Shown here piece after piece: positions 16,067-23,818 of a stretch of DNA of 53,458 nt (its first letter is position 1; each line of letters opens with the position of its first letter). The translations under genes were made by a program, and so were the position numbers. This DNA is from Plantactinospora alkalitolerans (GTDB lineage Bacteria; Actinomycetota; Actinomycetes; Mycobacteriales; Micromonosporaceae). The notes beneath the pieces are model-generated. The model did no database searches, was not told the DNA's origin, and saw nothing but the letters and a program-made list of their open reading frames with translations. The stretch is from positions 1 to 53,458 of the forward strand of contig NZ_JADPUN010000256.1 in NCBI RefSeq assembly GCF_015690345.1, given 5' to 3'.

Positions 16067-16884
16067 CGCTTCGCTGTGGACCGTGGGCCGGTCCAGGTCT
16101 CGCCCTCACGCAGGATCACGAGCTGCCCGGGGTAGCCGCTGGCCTTGAGGCTGCGGGCGTACTCCTCGATCGGCTCGGCGTAGAAGTCGAAGGTGCTGTG
16201 GTGGATCGGGATGACAGTGTCGGGGTTGACCACCGTGGTGACCCGGCTGCCCTCGGCCCCGTCGAGGGAGATCAGTCCCCATGGCCCGCCGGTCTTGCCG
16301 ACCCCGCCCAGATGCGGCAGCAGCAGGTCGACGCGGGGCATGGCGCCGGTGATGTCGTGCAGTTCGTCGAACCAGACGGTGTCGCCGGTCCAGTAGATCC
16401 GGAACGCCGAATCGGCGGTGTGGTGCTCGATCAGGTAGCCGTTGACCACGCCGAGTTCGTGGCTGGCCCCGCTGTCGTGGGCGTGGTGGGCCGGTACCGC
16501 CGCCACCCGCAGGCGCTGTCCGTCCTTGTGCCAGGTCATATCCTGGCCCCAGTCCAGGCCGGTCACCTGCCCGAAACCCCAGTCGCGCAGCAGCGGGACG
16601 TTCGCGGTGGGCGCGAGCACCGGCAGCGAACTGTCGAGGCGCTCGACCGCCGTGGCGTCGAAGTGGTCGGCGTGCAGGTGGCTGGCGATCACCGCGTCGA
16701 GATCGTCGAGGCGGACGTCGGGCAGTGGCGCCAGCCGCGCTATCGGCACATTCAGCTCGCCGGTGGTCGGGTGGCGTCGCATGACGAACGCCTCCGGGCC
16801 CTCGCCGAGCGTCGGGTCGGTGAGGATCCGGAACGCACCGAGTTCGATCCGGGTCGTCGGTCCACCAGCCCACATCAGCCGCAT
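16063..16884 (-). CDS. MBL-fold metallohydrolase (UlaG-like)
   Basis: A 273-residue metallo-beta-lactamase-fold hydrolase from the ATG at 16884 (MRLMWAGGPTTRIELG), supported by GGAGAGG 7 nt upstream; 10 extra upstream codons lack a site. The zinc ligands are in SHLHADHFD (HxHxDH), VPAHHAHD, YWTGDTVWF and IPIHHSTFDFY. The overall pattern resembles the UlaG/L-ascorbate-6-phosphate lactonase-like group used for many phosphodiester or lactone substrates. It is the first gene of a two-gene unit with the EamA exporter and is divergent from the CGNR regulator, with a shared operator between. Substrate unknown. Confidence 0.9.
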   Translation of the reverse strand: MRLMWAGGPTTRIELGAFRILTDPTLGEGPEAFVMRRHPTTGELNVPIARLAPLPDVRLDDLDAVIASHLHADHFDATAVERLDSSLPVLAPTANVPLLRDWGFGQVTGLDWGQDMTWHKDGQRLRVAAVPAHHAHDSGASHELGVVNGYLIEHHTADSAFRIYWTGDTVWFDELHDITGAMPRVDLLLPHLGGVGKTGGPWGLISLDGAEGSRVTTVVNPDTVIPIHHSTFDFYAEPIEEYARSLKASGYPGQLVILREGETWTGPRSTAKR

Positions 16885-16924
16885 CGGGCATCCTCTCCGC
16901 CGGCCGGGTCGCATACCGGCCGTG

Positions 16925-16951
16925 TAATGGAAAACAGATTAGGTTCCATTA
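16925..16951. promoter_or_regulatory. Inverted-repeat operator TAATGGAA-N11-TTCCATTA
   Basis: Perfect 8-bp arms at 16925-16932 and 16944-16951, with a further half site CCATTAG at 16992-16998 inside the -10 region of the CGNR gene. The site is between the MBL/EamA unit and the divergent CGNR gene, so it is a good candidate target of that regulator. Confidence 0.6.
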
Positions 16952-16964
16952 GGGAGGCTACGAG

Positions 16965-16995
16965 TTGACCAAATGGGAGTCAAGACCGATACCAT
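16965..16995 (+). promoter_or_regulatory. Predicted leaderless promoter of the CGNR gene
   Basis: TTGACC at 16965-16970 and TACCAT at 16990-16995 (19-nt spacer). The ATG at 17003 falls 7 nt after the -10 box, where transcription would begin. The CCATTAG half site overlaps the -10 box. Confidence 0.4.
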
Positions 16996-17002
16996 TAGAG
17001 CC

Positions 17003-17590
17003 ATGGAGCCGTCCGTGAGCGACCGCTGGGCGCTGGCAGACCCACGGCTGGCCATCGACCTGCTCAGCACGCTTCGACACGAGCACGACGCGGTGGTCGA
17101 CGATCTCGCCGACGCGCACGAGACCACCGCATGGTTACGCGACCGGCACCCCGACACCGACGACGGAGCGCAGACCCGTGCGCTGCTGGTGCGGCTGCGT
17201 GATCTGGTGCGACAGCTGCTCACCACCGCCGTCGACGGCACGCCCGCGCCCCCGGACGTCGTCGCACAGATCAGCCTGCTCGCCGCCGGTGCACCGGTCA
17301 CACTCGCCGCCCGCACCCATCCCGACGGCACCGTCACCGTCGAACGGGCCAGTCACGGCGACCCGGACGTGACGCTCGCGGCCGACCTGGCCCGCTCGGC
17401 GCTGATCCTGCTCGCCGAGCCCGCCCGCGACCGGCTTCGGCTGTGCCGGGCACCGGGCTGCATCCTGTTCTTCCTCCAGCAGGATCCCCGCCAGCAATGG
17501 TGCTCGCCGACCTGCGGCAACCGGGCCCGGGTGGCCCGTCACTACGCCCGCCGCAACACCCGCCCGGACGCCGGGACCGGTCGCAGCTGA
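17003..17590 (+). CDS. CGNR zinc-finger (ABATE/DUF1470) regulator
   Basis: A 195-residue protein. The N-terminal ABATE-type domain is followed at about residues 147-182 by a CGNR zinc finger: CRAPGC...C...CGNRARVARHYAR, with four cysteines, the literal CGNR and a basic helix for DNA contact. Members are thought to be transcription regulators. I start at the ATG at 17003 because it matches a leaderless promoter; an ATG at 16973 would place the promoter inside the gene. The operator-like inverted repeat at 16925-16951 lies between this gene and the divergent MBL/EamA unit, its likely target. Confidence 0.85.
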   Translation: MEPSVSDRWALADPRLAIDLLSTLRHEHDAVVDDLADAHETTAWLRDRHPDTDDGAQTRALLVRLRDLVRQLLTTAVDGTPAPPDVVAQISLLAAGAPVTLAARTHPDGTVTVERASHGDPDVTLAADLARSALILLAEPARDRLRLCRAPGCILFFLQQDPRQQWCSPTCGNRARVARHYARRNTRPDAGTGRS

Positions 17591-17612
17591 CGGCCGTACA
17601 TGACGGTCAGCT
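17585..17612. terminator. Bidirectional hairpin between convergent genes
   Basis: AGCTGA (17585-17590) pairs with TCAGCT (17607-17612) and CCGT (17594-17597) with ACGG (17603-17606) around a 5-nt loop, with a 3-nt bulge. It overlaps the 3' ends of the CGNR gene and the ADP-ribosylglycohydrolase gene, which face each other. Confidence 0.5.
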
Positions 17613-18563
17613 CGGCTGGGCCCGGGCCCAGTGCGGCAGCTCCTCGCGGGCGGCGAGCCATGCCGCTGGTACGCCGACCACGTCCGGCCGGTCTCCGAGC
17701 CCGGTGTACGCCGCCACCACCCCACCGACGATCGCTCCGGTCGTGTCGACGTCCCCACCGGCCGCCACGCACGCGGTGATCGCGGCCGGATAGTCAGCCA
17801 GGTGGGTGGCCGCGACCCAGAGCGCGAACGGAACCGTGTCCTGGGCGGTCACCCGGGAGCCGTTGCCGAGGTCGTACGCCGCCTCCTCGACCGTCACCGG
17901 CTCCGCCGACCGCCGGTCCAGCAGCCCTCGGGCCCGGTCCATGCCCCGGCGCACCTGCCCGTCGATCAGATAGGGCTGGAGTTGGTCGAAGAACGCGGGC
18001 GCGGACGGGCATACCCCGGTGAGCCGGGCGGCGGCGGCGACCGCGGCGGCGACCGCGACCAGAACCGCACCGGCGATCCCCTCCGGATGTGCGTGGGTGA
18101 CCTCGGCCGATCTGATCGCCTGCTCGGCGGCCCGGCGCGGCCGGTCGGCGTGGTAGGCGCCGAGCGGGGCGACCCGCATCGCCGCGCCGTTGCCGCAGGA
18201 ACCCTCGCCGCCGAACGCGGTCCCGGCCGCGTCCCGCCACGGCACGCCGTCCCGGATCTGGTGCAGGATCACCACCGCGCCCGCCCCGTAGCCTCGGTAC
18301 GGTTCGCAGCGGTCCGCGAAGACGTCGGCGAGCCGGTCCTGTTCGATCTGCCCGTGTTCGCCGAGTTCGGCAACGACCGAGCAGGCCATGTGGGTGTCGT
18401 CGGTCCACTCCCACGGACCGGCCGGCGGGCGTCCCGCGATCAGCTCGGCGAGCGACCGCCCGACCATGAAGAACTGGGCGCCGAGCGCGTCGCCCACCGA
18501 CAGCCCGTGCAGGCTGTCGTAGCAGAGGTCGAGCCGGGCCGGCTCGTGCAGTACGAAACTCAT
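17607..18563 (-). CDS. ADP-ribosylglycohydrolase family protein
   Basis: A 318-residue all-helical cytosolic hydrolase of the ARH/DraG family, which removes ADP-ribose from proteins or nucleic acid or cleaves related N-glycosides. It has the opening GLSVGDALGAQ, the first metal motif TDDTH (Thr54-Asp55-Asp56), and the second, GGDVDTTGAIVGG near residue 268, supplying the remaining magnesium ligands (usually GGDTDT). FALWVAATH before it is also typical. The start codon lies 61 bp downstream (in the reading direction) of a tract of nine 8-bp repeats, which may affect its expression. No ADP-ribosyltransferase is nearby, so a toxin-antitoxin role is not supported. Confidence 0.92.
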   Translation of the reverse strand: MSFVLHEPARLDLCYDSLHGLSVGDALGAQFFMVGRSLAELIAGRPPAGPWEWTDDTHMACSVVAELGEHGQIEQDRLADVFADRCEPYRGYGAGAVVILHQIRDGVPWRDAAGTAFGGEGSCGNGAAMRVAPLGAYHADRPRRAAEQAIRSAEVTHAHPEGIAGAVLVAVAAAVAAAARLTGVCPSAPAFFDQLQPYLIDGQVRRGMDRARGLLDRRSAEPVTVEEAAYDLGNGSRVTAQDTVPFALWVAATHLADYPAAITACVAAGGDVDTTGAIVGGVVAAYTGLGDRPDVVGVPAAWLAAREELPHWARAQPS

Positions 18564-18624
18564 CGCTCCCGATCATGCCCGAACCCCACGCATTCGACCA
18601 TCCCGCGGCAGGCCCGCGGCCGAG

Positions 18625-18696
18625 CGTCGTGCCGTCGTGCCGTCGTGCCGTCGTGCCGTCGTGCCGTCGTGCCGTCGTGCCGTCGTGCCGTCGTGC
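18625..18696. repeat. Nine perfect tandem copies of an 8-bp unit
   Basis: The unit CGTCGTGC is repeated nine times without a mismatch over 72 bp. It lies between the lipoprotein gene (stop at 18716) and the ADP-ribosylglycohydrolase start (18563), both on the minus strand, so it occupies the upstream region of the hydrolase. No protein frame of quality crosses it. Unit length is not a multiple of three, and perfect homogeneity suggests recent slippage. Confidence 0.95.
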
Positions 18697-18715
18697 CGGT
18701 CAGTCTGGCCGGACG

Positions 18716-19357
18716 TCAGCGCCGGCAGGCCTTGAGCGAGGTGGTGGTCTTCGCGGTGCGGGTGGAGCCGTCCTTGAACTTCGCCTCCGCCGTGACGTTG
18801 ATCGCGCCGCCGGCCGAGTTGCGCGGGTCGGCCCGGAACGGCCCGAGGCTGGCGAGCCAGGAACCCCGGTCGTTGCCGATCGTCCGGGCGGATCCGCTGC
18901 CGTTGAACGGCACCTTGGTGCGTACCTGATAGCGGAACGCCACCGACGAGACGTCGCCGGCACCGCTCACCCGAACCGTCAGCAGTCCCCAGCTCGGATT
19001 GCCGCAGCCCTCCTGATGGAGACCGGTGAACGTCCGGGACTGGGTCATCATCCCGCCCGAGACGCCTACCGTCACCGTCGACCGCTGCCCCATCGTGCGC
19101 GGCCGGCTGGCCGGCGCGGCGGTCGTGGGCGCGGGTCGGCTGGCGCGCACCGCCGTCGGGGTCGGCGCCGACGTCGGGTCCACTTCGGTCGGTGTCGGCA
19201 GGGGTGACGGGGACTCGGAGGCCGACACCCCGTCGGCCCACTGGGGCGGCTCGGTGCCGCCACCTCCACAGGCCGCCGTGAGCGGCAGGACCGCCACGCA
19301 CGCGACGGCGAGCGCGGCAACGGATCGGATACGCCGGGGGTCGAGGACAGTCACCAT
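18716..19357 (-). CDS. Secreted lipoprotein of unknown function
   Basis: A 213-residue precursor from the ATG at 19357: a signal sequence with RRIR then AALAVACVAVLPLTAAC, where LTAAC is the lipobox and the Cys is followed by GGGG. A Pro/Ser/Thr-rich linker of about 60 residues leads to a folded part of about 110 residues with two further cysteines (EGCGNP and a terminal SLKACRR) and beta-rich sequence (STVTVGVSGGMMTQSRTFTG, GLLTVRVSGAGDVSSVAFRYQV). It would be anchored to the outer face of the cell membrane. I do not recognise the domain. An in-frame ATG at 19396 is an alternative start but would add residues ahead of the signal peptide. Confidence 0.75.
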   Translation of the reverse strand: MVTVLDPRRIRSVAALAVACVAVLPLTAACGGGGTEPPQWADGVSASESPSPLPTPTEVDPTSAPTPTAVRASRPAPTTAAPASRPRTMGQRSTVTVGVSGGMMTQSRTFTGLHQEGCGNPSWGLLTVRVSGAGDVSSVAFRYQVRTKVPFNGSGSARTIGNDRGSWLASLGPFRADPRNSAGGAINVTAEAKFKDGSTRTAKTTTSLKACRR

Positions 19358-19524
19358 AATCCCATCAGTCGTGTTGGCCCCATTTCGCGGCATCAGCCGG
19401 CCTTGACCGTAGTCTCCTCCCTCGATGTCTCCAAATTCGACCCCGGAAGCGGGACCGGCAGCCGATCGGACCGTCGGAACCGTTGACCGCGGGCGAAGGT
19501 ACGCGCCACCGGAGGCGGGTCGAC

Positions 19525-20132
19525 CTACGGCTGCCAGACCAGCTCGACGGCTCGGGTGCCCTCGGCGAAGCGCCCGGTCGGCGACGCCGTACGGAGCAAC
19601 GCGCGCAGGTCCCGCTCGAACTCGGGCCGGCGCTCGGCGAACAGGTGCGGCGCGGCGTACGACAACGAGAAGACCGCGCTGACCACCTCGTCCTCGGTGC
19701 GTTCCGACACCACGCGCCCGGCGACCTCGAAGCGGCGCGGTCCCCGGTAGCCGGCGGCCCGCATCACCTCCTCCTCCCCGCCCTCCGTCCCACCCGGCAG
19801 CAGGCTCCGGCCGGCTCTGCGGACCGGGCCGAGATACCGGGCCACGAGCGCGTCGACCTCGTCGTGCGGCGGGCGGGGATGCGGCAGCGGGTCGTTCCCG
19901 GGCACTCCCCGGGACGTGCCGAGCCCGCCGGGCAGCTCCTCGGCGCGCAGGTGGTGCCAGCGCACGTTGTCGATCCCGGCCTGCTCCGCCGCCCGGTCGG
20001 CCCGCCGGAGCATGCCCGGGTCGGCGTCGATCCCCCCACCACCGCGTCGAAGAGGGGCGCCAGCAGAAGGGGCAGCGAACCGGGGCCACATCCGACGTCG
20101 AGCAGCCCGGCCGCGGCCGTCGGGCGCCAACC
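19525..20132 (-). pseudogene. Degraded class I SAM methyltransferase
   Basis: The minus strand encodes a methyltransferase in pieces. The third frame gives GLLDVGCGPGSLPLLLAPLFDAVVG, the SAM-binding motif I, ending at a C6 homopolymer at 20032-20037. The next frame continues with IDADPGMLRRADRAAEQAG, NVRWHHLRAEELPGGLGT, and later DPLPHPRPPHDEVDALVARYLGPVRRAG through SERTEDEVVSAVFSLSYAAPHLF to the stop at 19525. A frameshift therefore separates the halves. Around GLGTSRGVPG the usual segment with the SFHW region is missing (I estimate about 40-50 residues). No start codon precedes motif I in its frame. This is a 5'-truncated, frameshifted and internally deleted gene; a sequencing error could explain only the frameshift. 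Confidence 0.8.
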
Positions 20133-20233
20133 ACTTGATGTGGCGGACTTGTTTATGCTACAAAGTTGTCCGTTGCATCAAGTACGGGTGTGGTCGGCTC
20201 CACCGGCCGGCCCGGAGCCGGGGAGGAAGCACG

Positions 20234-20866
20234 ATGAGCAGCACGACCGAACGACCCACTGCCACCGAGAGCGGAGCCGGCAGCGGCTTCACCCGGGACG
20301 ACATCCGGGGACGAGCCGTCGGAATCGTGGTGATGGCGTTCTTCGGCCTGGCCTGGACCAGTTGGGGCCTGTCGGCCGACCTGCCGACCACTGTCGAGAG
20401 GGTGCTGACCGTGGCCAGCGCGCTCGCCACGGTGCTCGCGATCGGCGGTGCCGTCCATCTCTTCCGGCGCTCCGCCGCCGTACCCCCGGCCGGTGCCGCG
20501 GCCGGTCACTACCAGGCCGCCCGCCGCCGCTTCGGGCTCATCGTCACCGCCGAGTTCGTCGGCATCTACGTTCTCGCCCGGATCCTCGCCGCCGTCGACC
20601 ACACCGAGCTCATCCCGGTGGTCGTCTGCCTCGGCGTCGGCATCCACTTCTTCCCGCTCACCCGGCTGTTCAGGGTCCCCCTCTACGACCTGACCGGCGC
20701 CGGGCTCTGCCTGGTCACCGTGGGCACCGCCGTACTCGCCCCGCTGACCGGCCACCCGGCACTCTGGACCGTCCTGCCGGGACTCGGTGCCGCGCTCGTG
20801 CTGTACGCCACCGCCGTGGTCCTGTTCCGCGCCGGCACCGGCACCAGCCCCGGCCGGTGGGCCTGA
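20234..20866 (+). CDS. Polytopic membrane protein of unknown function
   Basis: A 210-residue protein from the ATG at 20234, preceded at 5 nt by GGGAGGAAG. After a 30-residue hydrophilic N-terminus it has about six hydrophobic stretches: AVGIVVMAFFGLAWTSWGL, VLTVASALATVLAIGGAVHLF, LIVTAEFVGIYVLARILAAV, LIPVVVCLGVGIHFFPL, GAGLCLVTVGTAVLAPL and VLPGLGAALVLYATAVVLF. Motifs such as GIHFFPLTRLF are seen in small uncharacterised actinobacterial/firmicute membrane proteins; I cannot name a function. An ACAA-AG-TTGT dyad lies upstream near 20161-20170. Confidence 0.8.
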   Translation: MSSTTERPTATESGAGSGFTRDDIRGRAVGIVVMAFFGLAWTSWGLSADLPTTVERVLTVASALATVLAIGGAVHLFRRSAAVPPAGAAAGHYQAARRRFGLIVTAEFVGIYVLARILAAVDHTELIPVVVCLGVGIHFFPLTRLFRVPLYDLTGAGLCLVTVGTAVLAPLTGHPALWTVLPGLGAALVLYATAVVLFRAGTGTSPGRWA

Positions 20867-20885
20867 CCGAGCGGCCCGGCACGGC

Positions 20886-22988
20886 TCAGCCGCGCAACGC
20901 CGGTGGAAGAGCCCGGTGATGCAGGACGTCGAGCCGCGACACGGCCCGGGTGAGTACGACGTAGAGGCGGTGCGGGCCGCGCGGCTCCGCCTCGACGATC
21001 TCCACCGGCTCGACGACGATGACGTGGTCGTACTCCAGTCCCTTCGCCAGGCTCGCCGGCAGCATCGTGACCCGGACGCCGTCGTCGCCGTCCGGGCCGG
21101 CGACGGCGGTCCCGGCGGCCCGCAGCGCCGCCACCAGCCGGGGCAGTCGGGCATCGGCCGCGATCACCCCGATCGAGCCGGCGTACCCGAGCGCGGCGGC
21201 GACCGCCTCGGTGGTCGCGGTCGGAAGGTCCACCGCCGCCCGGATCCGCACCATCCCGTCGGTACGCACCGACCGGGTCGGCGGAACCACGACCCGCAAC
21301 TCCGGCAGGAGCCGGTTGGCCAGTTCGAGCACGACGGCCGGAACCCGGAAACCGGCGGTCAGCGGTACGACCGCCGCGTCGGGCTGACCGAGGTGCGCCA
21401 ACTGGTCCCGCCAGTCCGATGCCGCCCACGGCGTGGTGCCCTGGGCGAGGTCACCGAGGACGGTCAGCGAGCCGTGCCGGCTGCGCCGCGCGACCGCCCG
21501 GCACTGCATCGGGGAGAGGTCCTGGGCCTCGTCGACCACGATGTGCCGGTAGCCGGCCGGATGGTCGAGCAGCCCGGCGACCTCGTCGAGGAGTACCCGG
21601 TCGGCGGCCGACCAGGTCGCGGTCCGCGCCGTACGTGGCCGTCCCGGCGGCCATCGCAACACCGCCTGCTCGTCGACCTCGAGCAGGCCGGCCGACGCCC
21701 GGGCCAGCGCCGCCGGGTCGCCGAAGAGCAGGGCCAACAGCTCCTCCGGGCGGGTCGCCGGCCACGCCTCGTCGAGGAACGTGGTGACCGGGCGGCAGCG
21801 GGCCATCCGGCGCAGCCAGGCACCGCTCGGCGTCTGCGTCCGGGTCTCGGCCCGGCGTTGCAGCAGGCCGACGACGCGGGACCGGAGCCGCTCCCGGCCG
21901 ATGGCGTACGGCAGCGCCTCCGCCCGTACCTCGGTGAAGATCCGACGTAGCCACCCGACCGGCACTCGCCACTGGTACGAGCCGTCCGGCACGACGAGCG
22001 GCCCGGTCGGTTCGCCGGTGCGGTGGTACAGCGCGCGGTGCAGCACGGTGGCCATCCGGGGGTCGTGCTTGACTCTGGCCGCCGCTTCGCTGTCGGTGGC
22101 ACCGACCGGGTTCCCGCCGACCAGTTCCGCGAGGGTCTGCTGCTCGACGTCGACCTCGCCGAGGGCGGGCAGCACGGCCGAGATGTAACGCAGGAAGGCG
22201 GGGTTCGGTCCGACGACCAGCACGCCGCCCCGCTTCATCTGCCGCCGGTGCGTGTAGAGGAGGTACGCGGCACGGTGCAGTCCGACGGCCGTCTTCCCGC
22301 TGCCCGGACCGCCCTGTACGCAGACGGACCGGTCGAGGTCCGCCCGGACCAGGTCGTCCTGCTCCGGCTGGATCGTCGCGACGATGTCCCGCATCGGCCC
22401 GACCCTCGGACGTTCGATCTCGGCGGCGACCAGTCGGCTCGTGGCGTCCGCCGAGGCGCCGGCGACCAGTCGGCTCGTACCGTCCGTCGACGCGCCGCCG
22501 TCGAGGATCTCGTCCTCGAAGCCGGTCAGTTCGGCCGGATGCCGGCCGGTCCAGCCGTACCGCCGGCGTTCCCGGACGCCGAGCGGGTCCCGGGTGCTGG
22601 CCCGGTAGAACGCCCGGGAGATCGGCGCCCGCCAGTCGATCACGACCGGCTGGCCGGACTCGTCGGTGATGTGTCGCCGGCCGAGGTAGTAGCGCTCGTG
22701 GCGATGTTCTCCGGCCGCCGGGGAGTCGCCGAACCACAACCGGCCGAAGTACAGCGGACCGTCGGGTTCCTCGGCCAGCTCCTTCACGTGGCTCTTCAGC
22801 ATTCGGCCGAGCGTCTCGGCCGTGTAGCGGTCCCCGGCGACGCTTGCGCCGGTCGCGACCCGCAGCCGAGCGGTGTCCAGCATCCGGGCCAGCGCCTTCC
22901 GGGCACTGGCCAGCCGGGCCTGTTCCTCGGCGAGCGCGGCCGCCGGGTCGCTGGGCGCCGTGGGGTGGGCTGAGGTTGGCGGGGCCAT
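20886..22988 (-). CDS. HelD-like UvrD/Rep-superfamily helicase (RNA polymerase-associated)
   Basis: A 700-residue superfamily 1 ATPase. An N-terminal coiled-coil-like region (ALAEEQARLASARKALARMLDTARLR) and YYLGRRHITDESGQPVVIDWRAPISRAFYRAS are hallmarks of actinobacterial HelD. Walker A is GGPGSGKT (Lys232), followed by GVLVVGPNPAFLRYI; motif II/III is HIVVDEAQDLSPMQCR, then VLGDLAQGTTPW and later VIVVEPVEIVEAEP and LYVVLTRAVSRLDVLH. HelD proteins remove stalled RNA polymerase and in some species protect against rifamycins. No rifamycin-associated element of the type I remember is visible upstream. GGAG lies before the ATG; the gene is divergent from a TetR gene with a shared dyad. Confidence 0.9.
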   Translation of the reverse strand: MAPPTSAHPTAPSDPAAALAEEQARLASARKALARMLDTARLRVATGASVAGDRYTAETLGRMLKSHVKELAEEPDGPLYFGRLWFGDSPAAGEHRHERYYLGRRHITDESGQPVVIDWRAPISRAFYRASTRDPLGVRERRRYGWTGRHPAELTGFEDEILDGGASTDGTSRLVAGASADATSRLVAAEIERPRVGPMRDIVATIQPEQDDLVRADLDRSVCVQGGPGSGKTAVGLHRAAYLLYTHRRQMKRGGVLVVGPNPAFLRYISAVLPALGEVDVEQQTLAELVGGNPVGATDSEAAARVKHDPRMATVLHRALYHRTGEPTGPLVVPDGSYQWRVPVGWLRRIFTEVRAEALPYAIGRERLRSRVVGLLQRRAETRTQTPSGAWLRRMARCRPVTTFLDEAWPATRPEELLALLFGDPAALARASAGLLEVDEQAVLRWPPGRPRTARTATWSAADRVLLDEVAGLLDHPAGYRHIVVDEAQDLSPMQCRAVARRSRHGSLTVLGDLAQGTTPWAASDWRDQLAHLGQPDAAVVPLTAGFRVPAVVLELANRLLPELRVVVPPTRSVRTDGMVRIRAAVDLPTATTEAVAAALGYAGSIGVIAADARLPRLVAALRAAGTAVAGPDGDDGVRVTMLPASLAKGLEYDHVIVVEPVEIVEAEPRGPHRLYVVLTRAVSRLDVLHHRALPPALRG

Positions 22989-23028
22989 GGTGATCGTTCT
23001 CCACGTCGTCGAGCGGGGGCATCAGCTT

Positions 23029-23071
23029 AACTCGGTAAAGAATACAACCAAGTAATGAAATTGACCGAGTT
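23029..23071. promoter_or_regulatory. Dyad AACTCGGT-N27-ACCGAGTT between helD-like and TetR genes
   Basis: Perfect 8-bp arms at 23029-23036 and 23064-23071 in an AT-rich 100-bp divergent intergenic region. The wide spacing suggests two half sites bound by separate dimers or a looped operator, one next to each start. TAGAGT at 23082-23087 is 7 nt before the TetR ATG. Confidence 0.45.
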
Positions 23072-23094
23072 TGAGGAGTGTTAGAGTGGATCTC

Positions 23095-23760
23095 ATGGAC
23101 GAACCGCGTGGCCTGCGGGAGCGCAAGCGGCAGCGCACCCACGACGCGCTGTCGGAGGCGGCCATCTCGCTCTTCCTCCAGCACGGGTACGACCAGGTCT
23201 CCGTCGCCGACGTGGCCGCCGCCGCCGAGGTCTCCAAGCCCACGCTGTTCAAGTACTTCCCGAGCAAGGAGGACCTGGTCCTGCACCGGATCCTCGACCA
23301 CCGGGCCGAGGCCGCCCGAGTGGTCCGGGACAGGTCACCCGGCGAGGCGCCGCTCGTCGCGCTGCACCGGCACTTCCTGGCCGGGCTGGCCCGGCGGGAC
23401 CCGGTGACCGGACTCAACGACCATCCGGAGGTCCTAGCCTTCCACGGCATGGTCTTCGGCACGCCCAGCCTGGCGGCCCGGGTGGCGCAGTACGCCACGC
23501 ACGACGAGGGGGCCCTGGCCGAGGCCCTGGCCGAGGCGGCACCGGCGGCCGGCACACTCGACGCCCGGCTCGCCGCGAGTCAGATCATCGCGGTCCAGCG
23601 GGTACTCGCCCGGGAGAACTGGCGCCGGCTGACAGAAGGCCAGGCGGCGGCCGAGGTGCATCCCGTCGCCGTCGCGGCGGTCGACCGCGCCTTCCAGCTA
23701 CTCACCGGCGGGCTCACCGGGTACGCCGCGCCGTCGGACGGGTCCACCGACGGTCGGTGA
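23095..23760 (+). CDS. TetR-family transcriptional regulator
   Basis: A 221-residue repressor. The N-terminal helix-turn-helix is DALSEAAISLFLQHGYDQVSVADVAAAAEVSKPTLFKYFPSKEDLV, followed by an all-helical ligand-binding domain. I start at the ATG at 23095 (MDEPRGLRERKRQRTHDAL), 7 nt after TAGAGT, a leaderless arrangement; a GTG at 23086 with GAGGAG at 7-nt spacing is nearly as good and adds three residues. The gene is divergent from the HelD-like helicase and the intervening dyad is its probable operator. Ligand unknown. Confidence 0.9.
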   Translation: MDEPRGLRERKRQRTHDALSEAAISLFLQHGYDQVSVADVAAAAEVSKPTLFKYFPSKEDLVLHRILDHRAEAARVVRDRSPGEAPLVALHRHFLAGLARRDPVTGLNDHPEVLAFHGMVFGTPSLAARVAQYATHDEGALAEALAEAAPAAGTLDARLAASQIIAVQRVLARENWRRLTEGQAAAEVHPVAVAAVDRAFQLLTGGLTGYAAPSDGSTDGR

Positions 23761-23778
23761 CCGCCGCCGCTCCCGTCC

Positions 23779-23811
23779 GACGGCGACCGCGACGTCGACG
23801 GCGACCGCGAC
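23779..23811. repeat. Short direct repeat between TetR and multicopper oxidase genes
   Basis: A 15-bp unit GACGGCGACCGCGAC occurs at 23779-23793 and 23797-23811 (period 18) in the 58-nt gap between the convergent genes. Confidence 0.8.
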
Positions 23812-23818
23812 CGCTCCG

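Noticed and set aside
17607-18563. Toxin-antitoxin (DarT/DarG-like) role for the ADP-ribosylglycohydrolase
   Set aside because: No ADP-ribosyltransferase or macrodomain gene is adjacent.
18625-18696. Possible CRISPR array from the tandem repeats
   Set aside because: The 8-bp units are contiguous with no spacers and there are no cas genes.
18573-19301. A minus-strand frame reading through the 8-bp repeat as an Arg/His/Asp/Gly/Thr repeat protein
   Set aside because: It has no start site, overlaps the lipoprotein gene in another frame and shows no coding bias outside the repeat.
22989-23094. Rifamycin-associated element upstream of the HelD-like gene
   Set aside because: I looked for a GGGGCTTGCxxCAAG-type inverted repeat and found none.
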